Positions 55,101-64,000 of a stretch of 64,000 bases of DNA are shown here, one piece after another. The notes under the pieces are model-generated. The model was not told the origin of the DNA, searched no databases, and saw only the letters and a program-made list of their open reading frames with translations. The DNA is from Ustulina deusta. Taxonomy: Eukaryota > Ascomycota > Sordariomycetes > Xylariales > Xylariaceae. Location of the stretch: the NCBI GenBank assembly GCA_023159155.1, contig JAJNNX010000001.1, positions 2,170,001-2,234,000 of the forward strand. Direction: 5' to 3'. The position numbers and the translations under genes were made by a program. The stretch's first letter is position 1. Every line of letters begins with the position of its first letter.

Positions 55101-58100
55101 CGTCATTGCTTCCCTTCCCGTCCAGGTCCCTTTCCAATTTTGTCAAAACAATAAGCACTGCTGTATGCTAAGCTGCGAGCAAGTATTGGGAATTGGCAGG
55201 ACAGTGGTCCCTGTACACAATTCTCTGGTATTGTATAGCTACAGTAGTAGGTAGCATATGATAAAGAAACTCCCTTTAGACCTCCGTCTGCCTCCATGCC
55301 TGGAGAATTGAGGATTCAGGTCCCGAGTACCTATTGGAGCCGAGGTCGGCTGCGGAAAACATCTGTTTTTCTCGATGCTGATAGAACCGAATGCTACCCC
55401 TAATTTTATCACACCATGCAGCGAGTATCCCAGACTACTGGGTCCCCCTCGCAAATACTAAGTACATATGTACCTAACCTATACAAGGTAGCGCCTACAT
55501 AGCCTCCATGTATATATGTACGATGTGTGCCCTATCGAGTCAAGCGAATGCAAAGGAGAAGCCACTTTTCTTCTCCCGTCGCCGTATATGCACAGTATAG
55601 GACCTAGGTATGCAGGGTCACTGCTAGTCACTGCTGCGAGTGTGCAGTGGGCTTTGGTGGAGTCCAAATTGAGGCCTCCCTTACTTTGAAGGCGAATCGA
55701 ATCGCATCTAGATGGGAATCAGGAATCTGTGCTTGGCGCACTGGCCAGGAACTGCGCTGCAGTTAGAGCTTCGCACGTCTGCGGTCCGCCGACATGTGTG
55801 GATAACCTTGCAGCAACCGACTTAAGCTTTGTCAAAGACTCGACGACAGCTGCCCTGTCATTTTGCCATGCGTCTTTCATCGCAGGGGGGGATCCGCCTG
55901 GAAAGGAAGTTGTTTGCTGTGCCCTGATCTGTGTACACTTTACACAAAACAAAACAAATCGAGATAGGCGGTGTCAATGTCGGTGTGCTTCTCCTGGAGG
56001 GCGAATTGGGGAGCGCGAAGTGGCCGAAATAGGAGAAGTTCATCAGCAAACTCGGGCGTGTTGCAGCTTGCATACCTGGATCGACTCAGTCGAAGGTCTG
56101 ACCAGCGTATCAATCATATCCGAGCTGGCCCGAATTTTCATACATGCCGCCGTTGGCGTGCTGGGCCAGGTTTGGAGCGGTGAGCCGAAATGAGCATTGG
56201 TTGCGGCGTACCTTGCTCTGTACAGTTTGTTAGATTGAGAAGTCCTACTAAGCTAGAATATGTCCTTGTCCTATACATGCTGCCAAAAGGGCCCGTAAAC
56301 AAGGCTACAAGCTGTCGCTTTACCTGTCCGTCATATATGTCCGATATAGCTGGCGGAAGGGTTGCCGATTGCCCTGCATATGTCGACTCCAACATGGCAG
56401 CAGCATTTTGCAGAAATGCCTCATACACACATGCAGATACTGGAGGCGGATGGATTTCTCGCCCATGCATGCATATTGCTATGTAACTGCGTCCAGTCTC
56501 GTTGGATGATATGTCTTCCAGCCACTTCCGGCATTTATGGGAACACCAGAGTTGTCGTAGGCAAGCTCTGCGAGTGGGTGCTACCAAGCCAAATCATTTA
56601 CAGATGGGCTGGCCCAGCCCAGCCCAGACAGTCGCAATAGAAAAGAAGAAAAAAACACAGAAGAGAGGGACAGACCCCAGGTGGGAAACGGCAAAATGGT
56701 TAATCAACTGAGTCGAGAAAAGGGTTAGAAATGACTCGTCGGGGATGCCGACTGTCTCAGGAATCATAATACCTGCAAGACTAGACAACCTATAAAGCAG
56801 ATTATAGAAAGAAAAAAAAATAGAAAAAAAGAATGGCGTATGAAACAAACAAAGGTGAAACCAGATGCCTACCTAGGTAGTCTTTTGCTCCATGTGGCTA
56901 ACAAACAAATGTGAAACTAGATGGTCTTTTCGCCCATCAGGTAGGTCATGTGGTCATAGTACGCCTTGTTGTCTGGATGCTGTTGGAGTATACCATACCA
57001 CCGGTTTGGTCTACCTACACTACTATATTTCGCATGAGGCTCTTTGTTTGCAGGAAGAACCAGACCTTCGGCTGTAGCCTGCCCGGCTCACCTGCTCAAA
57101 TGCTACCTAGGAGGTATAGTGGAGAGGGCAGGTGTCAGTGGGCAAGCCACCTAGTAGGTAGGTATCTAGCGGATTTATTACAGGTCATACAATCATTGTG
57201 CCGCAATAATACTCGTTGTACTGGACAGGTCGGGCTTTCTGTTAAAACTCGTGAACAAGACTATATGCGCACCCTTGTGCTCTGAAACCCTCCAGCATCC
57301 CACTAGTAGAGTGGGGGCCACATATAATGCAGGCTATAATTACTCCATCCGGCAGTATAGTGGTGACTTTTATAGCGTAGTGTAGTTTCGACAGCATCAA
57401 TAATCCCGGTAAGATCGTAGTGTAATTCAACGTGGCTCAGGAGCCGACATGGGCTGAAAGCGGAGTTAGAGGTTCATATCTTACGTTGGCATTGTAAATA
57501 AATACATGGAATATTGCAGTAATAAAACTCCCTTCCAAAACCTGTTGGTGGCAAACAGCGATTATATCAGATAGGTGAGGTGAAGAGCTGGCAATACATC
57601 GATGCACACTAGTATGTAATTAAGTAGATATAGAGGCTAGCCGTTGGATGTATTGCTTGCTACTCGTGACAGAGCCTTACTAACAGGTACCTACTAGCCA
57701 TTTTGACTACGCATAGGTAGCATTCCACCCTTTGGTCAGCATTTATCAAAGATTGGGTTAGGATGTGTCAAAAATAAATAGCAGTTCAGTCGAGGGAGGT
57801 ACGCCAAGATATATTCGACAATACGGGACTCCCGGATTACCTACCTGTCTACCTTAGTAGGAGGTGCCTAGATTGTCATCCGTCACACACAAACGTTGGC
57901 GTCTTAGCTGAGGCACGAGCTTAGATTGTAGAAACGTGGGTAGCTGAGATACTTAATGTACCTACGCAGGCGCTGTACGCATAAATACAGGGAAACCCTT
58001 CCAGCTGGGAGGTAGCCTCACTAGCGGGCAAGTGCTTGAGCAGGTATGCACACATTATTTGAAGTTGCAGATGGCATCCAATGTGTGTCCAAGGAGCGCG

Positions 58101-59823
58101 GAGCATTGGATGATGTACTTGCAGCTACAGATTACCTATTCTTTTGTTCTATTTGGTCACCTGCAGTCAATCCCTCGATTGCCCAAGCTACAAATATCCA
58201 CTCTAAAGCCTCCCTGTGCTCTCCGTCACTCAACTCTGCTTCCTCCTCGACCATTACTATTGCTACCTATTACTGAAGTTGGTGACATGGCGATGCTTTA
58301 TTATTAATTGCACTTACATCGTACCACCTAACCTTACCCACTCGTGCATTGCGTTTTGCGTTCCTCGGCTCGGCTAGCCTTGTCCTACCTATTCGCTATT
58401 TGACAAGTTACCCAACCACCACCACCAGTTTGCATACCACCATCTGCCTACTCACCACCGCTATTCTGTCCTGGCCGCCCTGTCGTTTCTCTATTTATAC
58501 TCTCTCCGACCTGGCATGCACGTCATCCTCCGAGGTTGGAATCATCAGACCATCCTATAATCTAACATCATCTGCTGACAATGACCGCCTCCTTCACCTT
58601 GACGAAAATAAGTCTCAGCAGTTGTCATTTGTCCTGCCTCTAACATTTACCGGAACCCCTTCTGAGGTTCCTGTTCGGCGACTTGACAATCGCAACTGAC
58701 ACGAGTATCCGCCAACGCGCCTTGCCACAGCCACCTCTGCCGGCACCTCTGGAGAGGCCAAATACTTGTTGCGTTGAACCACCACATTTTTTCCCGCGTG
58801 CTTCTTTTCTCTACGTGGCTGCCGCCGCCGCCGCCACCTCCTAGATATACGCCTCACGACCTCAGATAACTAGGGAGTCACTTTGCATGTCCTTACGTAC
58901 CGAATTAGCAACTATCCTTCTTTGAGATCAGCCCCCTTCCCGCTCCTCCACACCCCGGAACGAATACCTAAACCAACAAGGGCCGGGCACAAGTGGGCGG
59001 AAACAGCCCCTCACACTCCTCCTCTTTTTTTATTTTAATTTTTGTTGTGTGTGTTTCCAGAAGACGCAATAGTCACACTATTCACGACAAGATCATAGCG
59101 GAGAAGCGCCCTGGAAGCTAAGTACCTAGGGGCTACCTCACGCCAGCCGGAGCCCCCACTAGTTGTACTACCAATCTACCGCTAGGTAGGGCCACAATCG
59201 CCAAGGTTCGCCATTGCCATTACTATCTCGCATCCCCCACCGAGTCCACCAAATCCCACCAAATTATCCACCACCGCACCGCTAGACCACTACGGTAAAC
59301 TGCTAGACGTACCCTGACCTCCACCACGTACAGTACGTTCCACCTGCGCTCGACCGAGGCCAACCTTTTCGCCCGCTTGTTATTTGCAAGCAGCCACAGT
59401 ACGCTCACCACTTATACCGGTTTACCTATACCCTATTACACTAACACTCCTACAAATTCGCCCGGGTCCCGCTAGCCCTCGCGCTCCCGCTCTCTCTCTC
59501 CCCTTTCGTTTCTCTTTTCTAGTTTCTCCCTCCTCTGTAACTGCGGTTTCTCCAAACCCACGACATCGCGGTTTTGCAACTCGTTTGAGTCTGCCATCCC
59601 CTGGGCGTAGCCCACCCCCCCAAGGCGGCATTGGTCGTCGCCACGTCGAAGTAGGATCTCTCATACCGCCCACCCTTCGCGGCTAAGGCCTGAGCAGGCA
59701 TCCTGACCCCCGCTGTTTTTCTTGTCGCCAAGCGCAGTACATCACCCACACCTCAATTCAACCTATCAGGACCGTTGCGCGCCCTCGCTCTCGCTTCCGC
59801 TCCCGCTTTCGCGCTTGACAGAA
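52124..59823. other. 7.7-kb region without a supported gene
   Basis: I find no recognisable protein, tRNA or rRNA on either strand. Open frames are below 160 codons and look random. TACCTAGGTA occurs at 54942, 55081 and 56870, and a 12-bp direct repeat lies at 54765 and 54825. From about 58200 the plus strand is pyrimidine-rich and probably forms the promoter and a long leader for the kinase at 59824. A non-coding transcript or a fast-evolving gene with many introns could be missed. Confidence 0.55.
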
Positions 59824-61387
59824 ATGTCGAACACTTCAGAGAAGACCATTTCGCCCAATGTCTCAAAGCAATCCTCCATCAAATCTGTCGACCTTCCCTC
59901 AAGAGCGCCGAGTGTGAAGACGCAGGCGCAAAATGGAACAAATCAGCCTATTAATGGCGTCGCCGTTCCGGAGGGTCAACCGAAACAGGCCGAGAAGCAG
60001 TCTATAAAAAACCGGCTGACCAGGATCTTCTCCAACAAAGACGACATGTCCAAGCCCGGAACTGTCGCCGATCTCTCGCAGCCATCGAAGCGAGTAGTGC
60101 CCAGCCCTGCGCCTCCGACCTCTGTCAGTAGCCCGCCCCCAAAGTCAACTGTCCCGTCTCGCTCTCCGAGTACCGATGTGGTCCCCACGTCAAAGTCATC
60201 GCAACTTGCCCAAAGATATGTCGCCAATCCCAGTGCCCCTGGTGGCCACGAGCACCATCTCAAGGCGAGTAAGCGACAGGAGAAGCTCTCCGACATGTTC
60301 AAGTCCCTGCTGGGTAAAAAGCAGGAGGTACCCGAGGCCGATCTATCGCTCGTGTCCAGCTGGGTTGATACATTGCGGGAAGAGAAAGAGTCGCTGGCCA
60401 ATGACAAGAAAGGGGGTCCCAATCAGAGTGCCACGCTTGTGGAGAAGTACGGTAAATGTCAAGAAGTTGTTGGCCGAGGCGCATTCGGCATAGTGAGGAT
60501 ATCTCACAAGAAAGTGGAGAACGGCGAGAAGCTTTTTGCCGTCAAGGAATTCCGCCGTCGACCAGAAGAAAGCGAGAAGAAATATAGCAAGCGTCTGACG
60601 GCTGAATTTTGCATATCGTCGTCGCTGCGGCATCCCAACGTGATTCACACACTGGATCTCCTTAAGGACCAGAAGGGAGACTATTGCGAGGTCATGGAAT
60701 ATTGCTCAGGTGGCGATCTTTATACCCTAGTTCTCACTGCCGGCAAATTAGAGGTTTTGGAGGCAGATTGCTATTTCAAACAAATGATGCGAGGTGTCGA
60801 GTATATGCACGAGATGGGAGTCGCTCATCGCGACCTGAAACCAGAAAATCTGCTCCTCACTTGTCACGGCGCCCTGAAAATTACAGATTTTGGCAATGGT
60901 GAATGCTTCAGGATGGCATGGGAGAACAGTGCCCACATGGTTTCTGGCCTCTGCGGCTCTGCGCCGTATATTGCCCCCGAGGAATATGTCGCCAGGGAAT
61001 TTGATGCCCGTGCGGTGGACGTGTGGGCATGTGGCGTCATTTACATGGCTATGCGCACAGGTAGGCATCTATGGCGCGTCGCGAAGAAGGATGAAGACGA
61101 GTTCTACGAACGATATCTCGAGGGTCGCCGCGATGAAGAAGGCTACGGCCCTATCGAGTCTTTACACCGTGTACGTTCCCATATTTCCCCCTTGGAGTCA
61201 CTCATCTATTCTCCGCCTTTGTATCATGATAAACTGACAAAAGCTATCTGCGCAGGCCCGATGTCGCAACGTTATCTACTCAATACTAGATCCTAATCCT
61301 TCGAGACGTATTACAGCCTCTCAAGTTCTCAAGTCCGAATGGGGGCGGGAGATCAAATTGTGCAAGGCTGGCGAAGAGGGCCTGTAG
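59824..61387 (+). CDS. hal4: HAL4/SAT4-like serine/threonine protein kinase
   Basis: Two exons (59824-61170, 61256-61387) encode 492 aa. In yeast Sat4/Hal4 and Hal5 stabilise the Trk1-Trk2 potassium transporters and other nutrient permeases at the plasma membrane and so confer salt tolerance. Residues 1-205 are a disordered Ser/Pro/Lys-rich tail. The kinase domain spans about 208-480: VGRGAFGIV (216-224), AVKEF with Lys241, Glu261 in helix C, HRDLKPEN (335-342), TDFGNGECF (354-362) and GLCGSAPYIAPEEY (375-388). The last two forms are characteristic of the fungal HAL/NPR kinase family. The intron starts GTACGT and ends GCGCAG. The ATG giving MSNTSEKT was chosen because the frame further upstream has no ATG. 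The exact HAL4-versus-HAL5/NPR1 orthology needs a tree. Confidence 0.92.
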
Positions 61388-62563
61388 AGCTGCGGCTTAA
61401 CGCGCCCACTTTCGCAATCACCTTGTGCTTAAAATGACCCGCCTACGTTAGGCTACTAAAGTAATTAAGGAGTTTTCTCCCATGGCTCTCGGTCAGAAGC
61501 GACCATGACTGCTTGGCTTGCCAGCAAACCCACCAACCAATATCTTTCATTTGAATGACTAGAATATATCTTTTCTGCAAGGAGTCGGGCGTTGTGTTTT
61601 TTCCCCCCTTCGGCTGTCTCCCTCCTAAACACACCGTTTTACGAACAATTATGACCCAATGACGCATCAGAGACCAAGACGATAACAAGGGGCACCACAT
61701 CAACAGGACTGGATTAGATGCACCACGCGTGCTGCGAGCGTACATCATCGGGACGGCTTCATCATTGTACAACATTATAAAGGGTATAATGGCATCTTTT
61801 ATCTGCTTGCAAAATACCAGGCTCTAATTGGCAATTGGGAGGGTTCGGTAAGTAACGGAGCATGCATACCTGATCGAGGTGCGATTACGGGCAGCTAGGG
61901 AAGTAAAGGGGTCGCCTTGAGCAGAGGTCAACTTGTTCATGCCACGTGTGGTTCATATGGTTTGGACCAAAGGTATATATAACGGTCTGATCGGCCCAGG
62001 AAGCTTGTGGCGAGGCGTGGTCGGGGCACAGTCTGCGTGGCCTTGGCCATTTGGCTTCTTAGCTTCTCATAGCAGGGCAAATTGAATGCCCCCTCAAAGT
62101 TGTAATACCTATGAGACTTGCCGACTGCTTGTGATGTCTGTCTGACTCGGCTTATGTGCTTAGCCATGGAGATCCTAGCTCTTATCATCTATGTGGGCTG
62201 CCTGCTAAAGATGATAAAAGGGGTCTCCGTCATTTACTCTCATCATAATTACCTATCGGATTTTTTTTCTTGTTGTCTACTGTATCTTGTGCCGAATTCT
62301 AAACATGAATCGGTGGTTACAGTTTAGACTGTTAGCATTGTGCACATATGTATAGTGAAGAACCGCGCTGCCGTCTATGCATGTGCGTCTATTCACATCT
62401 AGAGAGCCACTTTGCAGATTCCATGTTTGCTTCTGTTAGCACCGGCCATGGCTATCAGTAAGAGGACTCGGAACATTGTATAATACCTCTGTAGATATAA
62501 TGCGAGGGCTAGAAGAAAGGGCTGGAAAGAGTATGCCCAAACTAAAGAATAGGCGTTATTGGT

Positions 62564-62602
<39 letters not shown>

Positions 62603-64000
62603 TACAAAAAAATATGGAAATTTAGACCTAGAAAGGAAAGGACTTTCTTTATAAGTAGGATTTCTTCCGCCTTGCTCTCATGTTGTCTGAAACTATCTCA
62701 TCTCTTGCTGGCTCTGGAAACTACCTATCCAGACTACCTACCTATCTGACCTAATACTATATCTCTCTCTCTACCTTACGACGCCACGAGATCCATCCAT
62801 CACCATCCGGCCGTACTATATTTCCATACTAGATAGGTTAGCACTGTTAATGACCACCATTAGACGACGGACGGAGGAGGTTTTTTATCAGAACATGTCA
62901 TCTAAGGGGTAAGCGAGATATGCCTTGGGGCGTGTCACTTGAAGGGTGTATAGGAACACTCTCCACGCTGATTTACACCTGCCTTTAACGTGTATATATT
63001 TGACGATGGCCAAGCCATAGTGGGCGCCTATTTATGCATGGAACAAGAATCTATACTACTTATACGAGGCAGGTCGGGGAAGAAGAGGAAGGAGCTTAGA
63101 AAAGTGAGAAATTTATTTGACACTTCACCATCGGTAGAGACGCCTATACTCGCGGGTTACCCCTATTCTGCGACACAGGCCAGTGACAACCACGGACTTC
63201 CCAAGCCTTGGAATAAACTTTCTGACCCTTATGTACAAGAAATAGAGATTGCCCATCATGAAAGACCTTGGTGACGCTATCTATTTCAGCAAGGAAGTGA
63301 GACGGAGTTAAAGGTTAGTATATATATGCCGAATATTCGTATTATGTATACACCGAAAAACCTGCTTGTCTCTTGCTGGGCCTGCCAAGCCTGGGTATGG
63401 ACAGACTTCCACTGCCCATCAGTCTACAGGTTCCCAAGACCTGCACATTTCTTGTTTGTTCCCTTCCAGAGAAAATAGTGCTATTGGAATTTTCCCGCAG
63501 GCACACGCCATTTGGCCTGCTCATCCTTACTCCACACATAGCATTTGGCCACCGACCATCCCAAGATCCTTTGCGGCCGTATCCTCATCATCTCCATCCA
63601 CATCATAATTGCTCATCTTGAACATCGACTCCAAAACACATAAAAAGGCCCATAGGAAGAGACCCTTACTCGCCGCCTTCATTACCACAAAGGAGAACAA
63701 ATGAAAAGCGCCCTTCCATCCATCCATCCCTCCCCATGCTTCCTCGAAAACCAAGACTAGACTCCAGACAAAGCGCTCCAGACTTGTGGCATGTGATCCG
63801 CTGGAGTTGTCGTCATTTCGTAGCTCTAGAACCGCTAGACTGTAGATAATACAAGACATTACATCGGTTCCATATTGCCAGTTTCCCGCGGTATATTCAG
63901 CGGCACTAGAGATACAATAACCCTCCATGGTTGACACAGTGCTTGGGTTGAAACAATTAAGAGCCCTGATGCGGGCTACTGTGTCATGTGAACATTTTGC
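61388..64000. other. Region without a supported gene
   Basis: No gene recognised. A 133-codon frame on the minus strand (63928-63527) has no family motif and is not called. The left part holds the kinase 3' untranslated region. Confidence 0.55.
62564..62602. repeat. (TC)n(TA)n microsatellite
   Basis: About 13 TC units followed directly by about 6 TA units. Confidence 0.9.

Overview
The window is nuclear DNA of a filamentous ascomycete (Pezizomycotina, most likely Sordariomycetes). The evidence is short GT-AG introns with CTAAC/CTAAG branch sites, the gene repertoire (DOT1, fungal-type ATG16 without WD40 repeats, ATG101, PEX3, BET5, a CaMKK-type kinase and a HAL4-type kinase), dispersed single tRNA genes, and a left block that looks like transposon graveyard decayed by repeat-induced point mutation (RIP). 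The species cannot be named from sequence alone.

Layout. (1) 1-22.4 kb is extremely A+T-rich and has no credible open reading frame. It consists of nested, decayed mobile elements: two copies (A and B) of one LTR-type element, with a terminal-inverted-repeat DNA transposon inserted in copy A and a second LTR element (C, 278-bp LTRs) inserted in copy B. Paired repeats differ almost only by C/T and G/A transitions, as expected of RIP. (2) 22.4-25.4 kb is the edge of that block, of normal base composition, and holds three broken genes: an AAA+ ATPase with a DUF7025-like N-terminal part that has lost its Walker A region, a possible P-loop/STAND-like fragment, and the start of an MFS transporter. 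(3) 26.9-29.6 kb carries DOT1 (+) convergent with ATG16 (-). (4) 29.7-37 kb is gene-poor, with tRNA-Arg(ACG, intron-containing), tRNA-Lys(CTT) and a long promoter/leader region for a forkhead factor. (5) 37.1-47.9 kb carries the forkhead gene (+), ATG101 (-), a small orphan gene (+), PEX3 (+) and BET5 (-). (6) 49.6-52.1 kb is a CaMKK-like kinase in seven exons. (7) 52.1-59.8 kb has no gene I can support. (8) 59.8-61.4 kb is a HAL4/SAT4-like kinase. (9) 61.4-64 kb has nothing recognisable beyond a microsatellite.

The intact genes are core cell-biology genes that do not form a cluster: chromatin marking (DOT1), autophagy initiation and conjugation (ATG101, ATG16), peroxisome membrane assembly (PEX3), vesicle tethering (BET5), cell-cycle transcription (forkhead) and nutrient/stress kinases. 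I did not find a clearly new multi-gene system. The points most worth a second look are the nested RIP block and a short motif dispersed through element C, a palindromic 10-mer (TACCTAGGTA) strongly repeated between genes on the right side, the P-loop-less AAA relic, two MluI cell-cycle boxes far upstream of the forkhead gene, and the orphan gene sitting next to an A+T-rich patch.
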